This document shows positions 1-9,842 of a stretch of 64,000 nucleotides of DNA, piece after piece (position 1 is the first letter of the stretch; each line of letters begins with the position of its first letter). Below the pieces are notes generated by a model. That model ran no database searches. It worked only from the letters and a program-made list of their open reading frames with translations, and was not told the origin of the DNA. The translations under genes were made by a program, and so were the position numbers. Source of the stretch: Pyrenopolyporus hunteri (Eukaryota > Ascomycota > Sordariomycetes > Xylariales > Hypoxylaceae); assembly GCA_902806595.1 (NCBI GenBank), contig CADCXC010000003.1, positions 186,001-250,000 on the forward strand, given 5' to 3'.

Positions 1-1644
1 CCCTAGGTATGTAGGTAATTGATCTATAATACACCCAACATTAATGAAGCTCTCGCCGGTCTCTTTCAAGCTTAAGGGTTAGAATCTCTACCTACATAGG
101 GTATATACCTAAGTATTTATGTCCATCGTTATCGACACAGTTGTACCGATAACCTATGTAACCTTCATGAAGCCGGGGATTTGCATGCATGAAAGTGAGG
201 TCCCGACTCTGCGGAACTCTTAGTCCAAACGGGGTGATATCGACAGGGAACACAAAATAAGACAGGGACAAGGCAAACCCAAGCCTCGAGCCTTATGCTA
301 CTATGCCACTTCATCTTACGGCAAGTACTTTTCGTGGTAAAGTACTATTAACGAGTATCGAAATCATCTCTACAAATTGTACCCAGGTATGCACCCCTTT
401 GTTAGGTTGCGTTCTAGCTCTACATTCAATAAAACCAGGGTCGCGGATGGGACCCAACGACGCTAAATCCGTATATGTCTTCACTGCTTCCAACTTAGTC
501 CCATTCTGTCGATTCTTATCGGAATTGTCGACCTCCTAAAACATGCCTCATTATGCTCGGGATATTCGACCAAGCTCTCAAGCAGCGGTGAATATCTACC
601 TAGGGGAGCTGCAAATTACAATTCTAAACTAGGTAGTCCAAATCTGCCGGATGGGCGTCTGCGCGAATAGCTTACAGAATTCGAGATAGGTAGAGGGCGT
701 GTTAGTTCCGGCCTAGATGCTATACCAACATCCTGCATCTCCTCTTGCTATCCTCCTGTCTTACTATTTCATCCTGTATGTGGAAGCGCATCCTAAACCG
801 CAGCAATAGCCCGCGCTTAAGACGCGACGGTGAACTCACGGTACCGGACTCCCTACAGCAAACCGGATGTGGGCTGGCTCATACGCAGTGGTGGCCGAGG
901 AATTTACAGGCTCTGATTGACGCAAAGTCTGTCGTCACCGCCTCTATGTTGCAGCCGGGTCGCCTAAGCGGCCGCCTTAGCGGATCTTGTTAAACACTTT
1001 TCATCTCCGGCCTATATATTATACGGCCCCTCTACATCGCCAAAACGGCTTTTACCTGAGCTTTCTTATTACATGCGTATACAAAAGGTTTCAAGGTAAA
1101 CGCAGTAGAGAACAAAACAGTCTGGCATCTTCGTTCGTTTCTGGTACGGCGAGAGTCGCGCCCTGCGCCCGGGGGTGGGGGTGGTCGAACAATGCGCGGC
1201 CGTAAAATTGGGTTCATCCCACGCCTGTTCGCGATGTTTACCAGTGACGCATGTTAAGTTGGGTGTTTAACTACCTATTTATTGAGCCAAGTGTCACAAG
1301 TAATTATCGCACCGTCCTGCGGTCCAGCCCACGTTTAAACTGTCTCGTCGGTCTCCTTAACGAGCCTAGATTCTAAGACTATTGCCTGTATGAACCGGGA
1401 CGGGCGGTTGCCGTTTGGGCCGCATTTAGAGCCCTCACTGTCATGAGGAAGCACTGCCAATAGATACGATAGAATACCTTAGGTCTGCACACCTATCACA
1501 TACGTCGGGTGTTCGACCACTTCATCCACTTCCGTTTACTTCCGCGGGGCCATAACACACGGGGCTCACCCCGCATGACCGAGTTCTCCTTTTTACACAC
1601 AGTGGTTCTAATTTGCTTTAGCCTCCTATATAATTCACAGCATC
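1..1644. other. intergenic, no gene seen
   Basis: I see no gene with family resemblance or a convincing splice pattern here. Short open frames on both strands (longest about 80 codons) look like chance. A TATATAA string at 1627-1633 lies just before the ATG at 1645 and may belong to the promoter of the next gene. Confidence 0.6.
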
Positions 1645-2232
1645 ATGGCTAACGCAAGTCCACGCGTGTCGAAAATCTCAGTGGAGACATCCCACATGGA
1701 GTTCTACCCCTATACTGCGCCGGGGTGCGAACCCGACTGCGCTACTTCTACAGCAGGAAATAACACGCCTACGCACACGACCATTGACGATGAACCCCCA
1801 GAGCAGGTCTGTTCATGTGGTATCGGGAGGACCGACGTCATAGAGACGACGCCGCACCCATACCAGAGATTCGCTATTCGGGAGAGAAATACACGGCGTT
1901 TCATCACTCTCGTGGAAGGCAAGCTTTGCATGCGAGAGAATCCCGGCGAACGGGGTGGGTGGCATTGGACGTGCGTGGAGACAGACGACTGGCTCGGGTT
2001 TAGGAACTCTGTATCCTCAACGTATATCGGCCATAACGCTGAAGGAGAGTTTTGGGCCGAGGTTAAGCATCACAAAGCAGACGAGTATTTCTGTGTTCGA
2101 CGACACCCGCAGGGAGGATATTTGCTACTGAACAAACACGACGATAAGTTAAAGAGAATTGCTGTTAAAGATCGCTATACCTTGGTTGAGACATCCGGTG
2201 ATGGGACGCGTTGGGATTTCATCAGGGTCTAG
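1645..2232 (+). CDS. conserved fungal protein with beta-trefoil-like domain
   Basis: Single-exon gene of 195 residues. The first ~70 residues are low in structure and rich in Thr, Pro and Cys. From about residue 74 the sequence looks like a compact beta-trefoil of the actin-crosslinking/fascin-like type: a run of short strands with Trp pairs (WHW near 110, WLGFRN near 118) and glycines typical of hairpin turns, ending in WDFIRV. Many filamentous fungi have uncharacterised proteins with this 'WLGFRN...YLGH' pattern. No signal peptide or membrane segment is visible, so it is probably cytosolic. Function is unknown; ligand or actin binding would be a guess from the fold. The first ATG is used and a TATATAA lies 12 bases upstream. 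Confidence 0.7.
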   Translation: MANASPRVSKISVETSHMEFYPYTAPGCEPDCATSTAGNNTPTHTTIDDEPPEQVCSCGIGRTDVIETTPHPYQRFAIRERNTRRFITLVEGKLCMRENPGERGGWHWTCVETDDWLGFRNSVSSTYIGHNAEGEFWAEVKHHKADEYFCVRRHPQGGYLLLNKHDDKLKRIAVKDRYTLVETSGDGTRWDFIRV

Positions 2233-2429
2233 AGGGGACGAGGGATTGAGAGGTCCCTATACATACCTGTGTGATAGAAAGCGGATGAACCGTGAGCTGT
2301 TCTGTGCCCCTGTGACGAGCAGAAACCCACGGCCGTTCATGACGACCAATCTGCTAGCGACGTTTTGCTAATCGTGGCTTTCTTTTTCTCTTTTTTTTTT
2401 TTTTCTCGAAAACCGACCCTACACGTATA

Positions 2430-4109
2430 TCAAGCTAAGCTCTGTGCAGCCTGAGTTCCTGCAATCCTGCCAAACACAGCGCATTCGAGCAGGGACGAGC
2501 CGCCTAGTCTATTCGCGCCATGTATGCCCCCGGTAATCTCTCCGGCGGCCCATAAACCTGGTATCGGCGCTAGCCCGCCTCCTTCTTTCAAGCGCAGAAC
2601 CCGGGCCTGTGTATCAAACGCCACGCCGCCCATCGTAAAATGGACCACAGGTGTCACCATTCCCACACAGACTTCCTGTTCCCTATTTGCCTCGCCAGGC
2701 GGCAGTTTCCAATGCCCGAAGGCCTTTCTCCCGAATGGATCCTCGCCGTGTTCCGCGACCATGGTCGCGTACTTATCGACAGACGCGATGACCTCGGGAG
2801 CTAAGTCCTTAACTTTCTTCTTTTGCATTAGACCCTTGAAGAGGTAAAAACCTACGTGCGACTCGGCGGCCTCACAGGCTCCCGGGTCTAGAAGGAGAGT
2901 GACATCCCACTGTCTTATCCCGTCGACTGTGAAATGCGGCAGAGTCATGATCGCGTCGCTGACGACGTCCCGGGTGTTTAGCTCGTTCACAAACCGCTCA
3001 CCATTGCTGGAAAGCAGGATCCCGCCCTCGCCGCGCAATGCTTCAGCAGCCAGGAATTTGTATGATGCAGCGGTGTGTTTAGGGTCGGAAGGCCCTGTAG
3101 TCCGGGGTAGCACGGTTCTGTAGGACGTATCGGGAGTCCCAGGATACGTGATATCAGCTGTGCTAAGGGTTTTCGGGTCGATGAAGCCCGTGGGATGGAC
3201 TTGCACGCTGTCCATATCGACAAGCGCAGCGCCGACCGCGGTGAGCAATTCGTGCGAGGCGGACCGCTCCTCATTCGTTGACGGCATTCCCGCTAGATCG
3301 GGGCGGTACTTTGCTAAGAGGCCATGTGAGTCACCGGCAAACCCGCCCGCTGCGAAGACGACAGGCCCTTCAATCCTACGCGTCCCCCCATCCGGAGTGC
3401 GATAACTCACTCCCTTCACTGTGTCGCCGTCTCCGGTGATCAGCTGATTCACCTCCGCGGAATTCTCTAATGAGAAACCGGGATTCGCCTTGAGTGCATC
3501 TAACAGCGCCGAGACAATTGCCGCTCCTGGGGGTAACTTCCCACCGCCGCGGTGCGTTCTCGCGACCGAGTGACCTCCGAGCTGCGCTACGACGCTTAAA
3601 TCAACCTTCAGTTCGTCAGCGAGCCAATTCACTGCGCTCTCCGACCGGCTCGTTAGTATTTCAACCAGGGCTTTGCGGTCCACAACCGGAGGACCACTTT
3701 CCGTAAACCTGCGACCAGCGGAGCGCACGGTATCGGCGTAGAAGCTATCGTCGGTAGCTATGCCGCGGGCGCGCTGAAACCGCGTCCCCGCGCCGTTGAT
3801 GCCGGAGGAGGCCTTGATACTGTTACCTCCCGGTTTGGGGGCGCGGTCAAGCATGCGGACCGGGGCGCCCGCTCGGAGCGCTTCGTGAGCAGCGGAGAGA
3901 CCGGCAAGGCCGGAGCCAACAATGATCACAGGCTTCTTGGTCTCCGTTGGCATTTTCGTGAATAAAGAGCTAGAGAACCGGGCGACGGTGAGGGCGGAGT
4001 TAGGCCGGATGTAAACCATGCACAAGATGGCCGTGATGAAGCCGATGAAGAAATAGATGAGCAAAAGACAGCAGCGGCTTCTTCGGATATGTCGGATTCG
4101 TAAGGGCAT
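2430..4109 (-). CDS. osm1: FAD-dependent fumarate reductase (Osm1/Frd1 type), membrane-anchored
   Basis: Single exon, 559 residues from the ATG at 4109. Soluble fumarate reductases reduce fumarate to succinate using a bound flavin, reoxidising FADH2/NADH when oxygen is short or during oxidative folding in the ER. A hydrophobic segment (about residues 14-34) after a basic start (RIRHIRRSR) suggests a signal anchor. A dinucleotide-binding GSGLAG motif follows at about 65-70, then GGNSIKASSG. Later come the capping-domain HPTGF, the RGEGG and NGERFVNE region that holds active-site residues in this family, and the C-terminal FAD motif GGIHGANRLGGSSLLE. Length fits fungal Osm1 homologues (about 500-630). 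An internal ATG at 3953 (residue 53), just before the FAD domain, could give an unanchored isoform. Family assignment is strong; location is inferred. Confidence 0.9.
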   Translation of the reverse strand: MPLRIRHIRRSRCCLLLIYFFIGFITAILCMVYIRPNSALTVARFSSSLFTKMPTETKKPVIIVGSGLAGLSAAHEALRAGAPVRMLDRAPKPGGNSIKASSGINGAGTRFQRARGIATDDSFYADTVRSAGRRFTESGPPVVDRKALVEILTSRSESAVNWLADELKVDLSVVAQLGGHSVARTHRGGGKLPPGAAIVSALLDALKANPGFSLENSAEVNQLITGDGDTVKGVSYRTPDGGTRRIEGPVVFAAGGFAGDSHGLLAKYRPDLAGMPSTNEERSASHELLTAVGAALVDMDSVQVHPTGFIDPKTLSTADITYPGTPDTSYRTVLPRTTGPSDPKHTAASYKFLAAEALRGEGGILLSSNGERFVNELNTRDVVSDAIMTLPHFTVDGIRQWDVTLLLDPGACEAAESHVGFYLFKGLMQKKKVKDLAPEVIASVDKYATMVAEHGEDPFGRKAFGHWKLPPGEANREQEVCVGMVTPVVHFTMGGVAFDTQARVLRLKEGGGLAPIPGLWAAGEITGGIHGANRLGGSSLLECAVFGRIAGTQAAQSLA

Positions 4110-5354
4110 GTTCAAGTGAAACCGAACCGGGAAAGAAGACCGTTGACCGATGGGTCCTTTTAATGAGGGCTTCTACAACGCCCTACGTAATACATGCATG
4201 CTAATAAGGCCGATGCTGGCGTACGTAGATGACGGCCGCCGTCGTATGATAGCTGACGACGACGAATCGTATGATGGGTGGGATGAGAAGGGGAAAGCGC
4301 CACATCCGGCCTCGTTGATATCCGGTAAGCTGCCTGCCTACCTAGATAAGCTACTACTATACGTAGAGCGGCATGGTTGATAATGAAACGATTGAAATAT
4401 CGTCGATTGAAATAGGCGGTTGAGCATCCTTTCTTTTCGGGGTTTAAGCTGGATCTGGACCGGATTGGTGCTGTAGTTATCAAGTACATGCATGTAAGGT
4501 TAGGTTCTAGGCGGGTTAATCGGGACGTAGTAGTAAAGTCGTAACCCAAATTTCAAACTCTCCGTATTTATTGATCTTTTTTTATAAAAAAAAAACAGAA
4601 GTCCCTAGTCAACCTGATGTATTCCTTATGATATCGAGTTGAGTGAGATGAGTTGGTCGAAGGCTAATCAGTATTCCTTGAGAATTATATTCCACTAATT
4701 AAAAGCCGTTCCTAGGTACCTAAGTAAATACAGTACCTAAAGTGCTGTATGGACGTGTGGGCAGCAGCGATTAGGCCCGATGGATTTACCTAGGTACAAT
4801 ACATGTAGGTTTAAGTACAATACATACTTTAAGAGCTCACCCGAGGTAGCTCCAAATACCTATAAGAATTCTAAGTTAGGTACAAATATACCTGGGTATA
4901 CAGCACCTGGTAGGTATTGTATTGTACCTATCTTGCTAATGCTGGGTCCATATATGCTACCCTTTTCTTTCCTCCCTCCCTCCTCCCCCTTCTCGCCCTT
5001 CCCCCACCCTTTTTAATACCTATAATCGGCGCGGCTATATATAATCCTCTCGCCTTCGACTCATTTCGGGGCGCGGAGGGCTTTCCTAAGCTTAATACCA
5101 GCTCCGCCCGGGATACGGAGCAATTCCGCTCTTCCTAGGATAGGATCACATCCCGTTCGAAGGCGACTACACCGAATTCCGACTGGTGATAACCAGCACC
5201 TTTTATCAAGCGGCACCCTCGTACTTTATCTCACTCAATACGCAGCAATGGCGGTCACTGTTCAATGACTTATGGCTGAATGCAGGTTGGCCAGCAGGAA
5301 TAGAAGAAGAAGAAGAAGAAAAAACCCCACGAGAAAAAAAAAGAATCTTAATCC
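4110..5354. other. intergenic with TAGG/CCTA motifs
   Basis: No gene seen. The stretch holds short CCTAGGTA-type motifs (about 4710-4930), a pyrimidine-rich tract near 4965-5010 and a GAA repeat at 5302-5321 just beyond the tRNA terminator. Confidence 0.5.
5334..5342 (-). terminator. RNA polymerase III terminator of tRNA-Asp
   Basis: Run of nine T on the minus strand, 12 nt downstream of the tRNA 3' end. Confidence 0.75.
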
Positions 5355-5432
5355 TCTCGATCGGGGAATTGAACCCCGGCCACCTGCGAACTCGATGACA
5401 AGCAGGTATCCTAACCACTAGACGAATCGAGA
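5355..5432 (-). tRNA. tRNA-Asp (GTC) with a 7-nt intron
   Basis: The minus strand folds into a full cloverleaf. The acceptor stem TCTCGAT/ATCGAGA is perfect (7 bp), the D arm contains AGTGGTTA, the anticodon stem is CCTGC/GCAGG, and the T arm is CGGGG-TTCAATT-CCCCG. Fourteen bases lie between the anticodon-stem halves instead of seven. Anticodon GTC plus an intron of 7 nt after position 37 (plus-strand 5389-5395) explains this. A T9 run on the minus strand (plus 5334-5342), 12 nt past the 3' end, is a good RNA polymerase III terminator. The GTC identity matches the family's TTGTCA loop. Confidence 0.9.
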
Positions 5433-5838
5433 CTTTCTTCCACCCACGCCGAATTTAGACGGGATTGCTATTTTGCTTGTGCGGTGGAGCTGCGACGAAA
5501 ATTGAGCCGCCCTGAATCTATTTATACCAAAGACCCAAAGACTTGTATGATAATATTTAGGGCATCCTAATCGTCCCCAAGTCGTTATAAGACGGCAGCG
5601 GGCCAACAACATCGACGTCAATTTGCCAAGCTCAAGCTACTAAATATCCTTCAAGAAAAAGAAAAGAAAAAAAAAAAAGCTTACCCGTGAATAAGATACC
5701 CGTTACCTACCTACCTACCTACCTAGGTACCATTCATATATTTAACTGGTATACATCTTAGACATTTCCCTTTTCTATTCGCCGCGCGTTTCTTTTCTCT
5801 CGTAATAATACATTCCCCGCTTCATCTCATACTAACCC
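5433..5838. other. intergenic with CCTA microsatellite
   Basis: No gene seen. It contains an A-rich stretch near 5655-5678 and a CCTA microsatellite at 5703-5732 ending in CCTAGGTACC. Confidence 0.5.
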
Positions 5839-7095
5839 CTAAAACGTGGTCTGGAGCTTGGGGTAGTCCTTCGCGCGGACGTGCAGGTCCGCGAAGATGG
5901 CGGACGAGTCGTCCCCCTCGAGGTTGCGCATGCGCTGCGTATCTTCGTCCTCCAGCTTTTCAAGCTCTTCTACGGGCTTCTCCTGATCTTCCTTTTGGTC
6001 CCGCTGCGGCTCGGTCGCCTTCCGGATCCCACTCGACTCGCCAATGAGCAGGAATTGGGTGTTTGGAAAGTCGAGGTGCTTGGGTTGCGTGGCGACCCAC
6101 CGTAGGGCGCGGAATTCATCTTGGACCCTATGCGCCGGGTTTGTTAGGCAATTCGCGTTCGATGGGGAGACGCTGAATAAGGGCCGACTTACTCTTTGGG
6201 ATAGTCCGGGCCCTGGGGTAGAGCGGTGCCCTTAGGCGCTGCGTACTTCGGGTTCCTTGTACTTATAATGAAGCTTCCTTTCTCTTTCAACCCGATCTCC
6301 CTTTGCACTTCGCCGAGGTGTTCCGGCAGAGTAATCATGTAGACGAGGTGCGACTCGCGGCCGGTGCTCGTGATGGCGTAGATGCCTTCCGCCACGGGTG
6401 TGGCGGCAGGGGTATGGCGGACTCCCGCCGTCTTAGTGGTGTAGTCCGAAGCCGAGATGAATTCGTCCTTCAGAGTCTTGAACGAGGCGTGGGACTTCTC
6501 AACAAACGCAATCCATCTATCCCTGCCGCTCGAGGGCAATACCTTCTTAGGAATAGCGATTAAGCGGCTATTTCCCGCGTCGTCAATCGCACCCTCGCCA
6601 AGCTTGGCGTCCTTGTCGATGGGGCGTAGGACAATGTAACTGCGACGGATATCGTCCACACTACTTGGTTCGTCAATGCCCACCCTGCCGCGGATGAAGA
6701 AGTATATAATGCCCTTCTCTAGTATGTTGGATGGGATAACACCTTTCCTTGCCCCTTCTTGCTCGGCCGAATCGTCCTTCTCTGCTTTTTTCTGAGCGCC
6801 CGCCTCGTCCTTATCTTCCTCTTCCTCCTCCTCTTCAGCTTTGTTAGATGGTGGCTGGCTTACGCCATCGCCGTACGCCTCAGTCGGACTAGGAACCGGT
6901 TAGCCTCTTTCTACAGACATCTAGCCATGATATAGCATGAAGGTACCTTGGGATGGTATCTTCGATGGTCTGTTGCTTCTTACTATCGTCCTTCTTGGTA
7001 CGCTTAGAATCAGGCGATGTCTTTGTGTCAAGCTGGTGCTTGGAACCTGCCCCTTCGCCGCCCTCGTTTTTGGCGCCGGATCTAGTCGTAGTCAT
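5839..7095 (-). CDS. conserved fungal acidic protein, often labelled 'BTB domain transcription factor'
   Basis: Three exons: 7095-6947, 6888-6193 and 6127-5839, with introns of 58 and 65 bp (GTACCT...CTAG and GTAAGT...ATAG). The product is 377 residues. The N-terminus (about 1-50) is basic and Ser/Lys-rich and resembles a nuclear localisation region. An acidic Glu/Asp tract follows (about 63-90), then a globular core starting at NILEKGIIYFF and containing SVDDIRRSY, DAGNSRL and TAGVRHTPAATP. The C-terminus is charged and ends in DYPKLQTTF. I recall this core and tail as a widely conserved Pezizomycotina family that databases often call a BTB transcription factor, although I see no BTB fold signature. 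Function is unknown; the basic/acidic tails suggest a nuclear protein. Confidence 0.82.
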
Positions 7096-8893
7096 ATTGT
7101 TAATTCACCTAAATACGCAAGAAAACGAGAGTGACGGATAGTGTAATAGAGGCTGTTGATACGAATAGGATCAAGGCGATAGGCATATGGGGGGATGACT
7201 CTTGTTATAGGTAAATTGACATTCAGCTTTGACGCAACATGTTGCTCCCCAGCCTGGATCACGGTGATGTCATTGATCTACATTGAGGCTGTCTTGTTCC
7301 AGGAACATACGCTGGGGGCTTGGGCCATCTATGGCGAAAGCAGACTTCCCTTTCGGGAAAAGCGAGATGATGATGGATGATGTCAAACGGCTTAATTCGA
7401 GTTTATCTACGAATTACAAGATGAGCAGGTTCTCTAGATAGGTTACAAGCGAACTTAGTCTTTCCCCATGATTAACTATGTCTTGACCATTGAGTGCAGG
7501 TTATTATTATATGATTATTTAAACCAATAATTATTTAGGTAGCTATTTGGTTTTTTGGGACTTCATTTTAAGGAATCATGGTATTGTTAGGTTTGAAAAC
7601 TCGAGCGACTGACTTGACTCGGGTCGAAAATAGGGGCGTCTGGCACTGACAATGTGAGGTATCTTCTTTTCAAGCCCTGATATAGAATCAAGACGATATG
7701 CCATCTACCATGGACTTCTACTTCGAATCCATCTAGCAAAGAGACGACGTTGAAAGCAACGGGGAAATATGGCTAGGTTACTATGTCTACGGCCGCGGCG
7801 ATCGCTTCGTCATCTCCCATAGTATTAACCCTAGTCCAGAGTCTATGTAGTAGGTAAGGTGCTGCTTTAGCATGGCCCGAGAACGCAGAGCGTGGAGCCA
7901 TCACAGACTTAAACGCCGCTCCGTCTGCTACTTAGTAGATGGCCATCGTCTATCGGGCTCACCATCGCTTAATTCATCTTAAAAAGTAAGGAGAAAAAAA
8001 AGAAAAACCAAGGGGGAATACGCTGCTGCTTCCAGTTCACTTATAAGGATAATTTTTACGCATTAACTATTTGAGAGCCGTCCCATTGCGTTGTAATGAT
8101 TGCCTACCGCCTACCTAGGTACCTATCTAGGTACCTACCTGAAAGCTATATATTTTCGGCTGCCAAGCCCCTAGTGAAGGCTAAGAGCGCCCGGATTCAA
8201 CCCGTCTCAGCTTAAACTCCAGGATCGAATCGACCTAATGTCAGTGTATTTTACACCCGGTTCAATTCCCTTTGTTCGTTGTATTATCCCCCACCGAGCC
8301 TTACGATTTTGCGTAAACTTCACATACGCGCGTCATTCATCTACACGCATGGGCTATTTACTTACCTACCTATACATAAGATAGCATCTATCGCGTATAA
8401 TAAGGCGACGATCTACTAGCGCCTTTAGCGGTTTTCGCCTTGTTTAGGCACCTTTAGTTGGGTTAGGTTAAGTTCCTTATGTGCACATATTCCTTATACG
8501 TGACCTACGACCTTAGGGAACTCCGTAGATAGGTAGTTACCTACTTAGGTCAGTACCCATTTACCAGCTTTTTAAGCTGAATATAAGTCAATTGAAAGCA
8601 TTGACCGAAACATTAAATCCTACTAAGCCTCGATTCCTCGGTTTGAGTCTTTTACGAATCGCAGTATAGCTTAAAAAGATTGCGTTGCTAACGGCCATTG
8701 CTTCACCATAAAGTTGAAGGAAGGCCTTTTCGTCATCCCTTTCCCATGAACCACGTGCGTATGTCAAAGAGGTCTCACCACTACCCCGGTCTCGGGTACT
8801 TTGTCAGTTATCAATTCCTGGCATAGCTAATTGTAACTGAGTTTTTCTTCTCAACTAACAAAAACTAAACCAACTTTGAATAGGACCTCATCA
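7096..8893. other. intergenic, no gene seen
   Basis: About 1.8 kb without a supportable gene. It includes CCTAGGTACC-type palindromic repeats at about 8106-8142 and AT-rich DNA near 7500-7560. Confidence 0.5.
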
Positions 8894-8898
8894 GACTG

Positions 8899-9501
8899 TA
8901 CCCTGGCCCAAATGCCCGAAACCGCCAAACCGCCAAAACTCATGGTTTCATAGTCTGATTACACAGTAGGCCCGTATTATATACTATATTGTATTTTTTT
9001 TAGGTGCTAAATCCACTATAATTATAGCGTACTTAGCGCTCTACCATAATACCTTCGTATATAGTGTTCTTATATCCTAACCACTGTAAACATATACTAT
9101 ATTCCGCTATAAACACTACTATAAACACCACTATAAACACTATTATAATTACAGGGCATTTAAGCTTAATCGCCCTACTATAAATATAGGTCTTATAGCG
9201 TTTAAGGTCGTTGTCGCTTAGTATATTATTTACGTACGTATAGTTTACGAAAGTGCGCTGTAATTTAGTAGTTATAGAGCGCTGAAAGTTTTGAAATTAA
9301 TGAAGTATAAGAACATATTTTGATTGGTCAAATTGGTTTAGTGCAACAAGGCGCTGAATGCCCTAGAGTGCCCTATAATTATAGTGGACTTAGCACTTAG
9401 AAAAAATATAGTATAGCGTATAGTGCGGGCCTATTGTGTAATCAGACTATGAAACTATGAGTTTTGGCGGTTTGGCGGTTTGGGTCAAATGGCCCACCGT
9501 C
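8899..9501. mobile_element. non-autonomous DNA transposon (MITE), copy 1
   Basis: 603 bp element with long imperfect terminal inverted repeats of roughly 130 bp. The left end starts TACCCTGGCCCAAATG and the right end (reverse complement) starts GACGGTGGGCCATTTG. Both ends then share the doubled CCGCCAAACCGCC motif, a CATAGTCTGATTACAC block and a GTGCTAA/TCCACTATAATTATAG block. A 5-bp direct repeat GACTG flanks it (8894-8898 and 9502-9506). There is no coding capacity, so movement would need an enzyme from elsewhere. It contains three 12-bp units at 9107-9142. The related copy at 29734-30371 is in inverted orientation. This copy is AT-richer, consistent with RIP. A 5-bp duplication is not that expected for Tc1/mariner (TA) or hAT (8 bp); the superfamily is unassigned. 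Confidence 0.88.
9107..9142 (+). repeat. 12-bp minisatellite in MITE copy 1 (3 units)
   Basis: Three near-identical units of the type CTATAAACACYA. The reverse complement matches the six-unit array in MITE copy 2. Confidence 0.85.
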
Positions 9502-9506
9502 GACTG

Positions 9507-9842
9507 CCAGTTCCTGTTTTAGGAAGAGCATAAGCGCCGGGGAACTGTACGTAGTCGCCTATCGATCGGCAGCACGCACATTTTCCGGATTTGCGTAATT
9601 TGAGCTTTAGTATGCATACCAATACCCAGATTCCCCTGCCATTGAGATGTCTGTTTCATGATGTTGGTCCGTTACAGTGATTCTCCTCGGCCTATTCTTA
9701 AGAAGATTAAAAAGTCTTCGCGTATGGTCGCTGCGGATGCACGGATATCGAATACCCCTCTTAATAGTCTTAGTTATCATTATATTGAGCACATCACCAA
9801 GAACTCCCGTAGATAACGGCATCCCCCTGTAAGGGGCATATA
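9507..9842. other. short intergenic stretch
   Basis: Between MITE copy 1 and the decayed 3' end of the transporter gene. No gene seen. Confidence 0.5.

Noticed and set aside
8249..8275. GGTTCAATTCC string resembling a tRNA T arm
   Set aside because: No acceptor, D or anticodon stem can be built around it.
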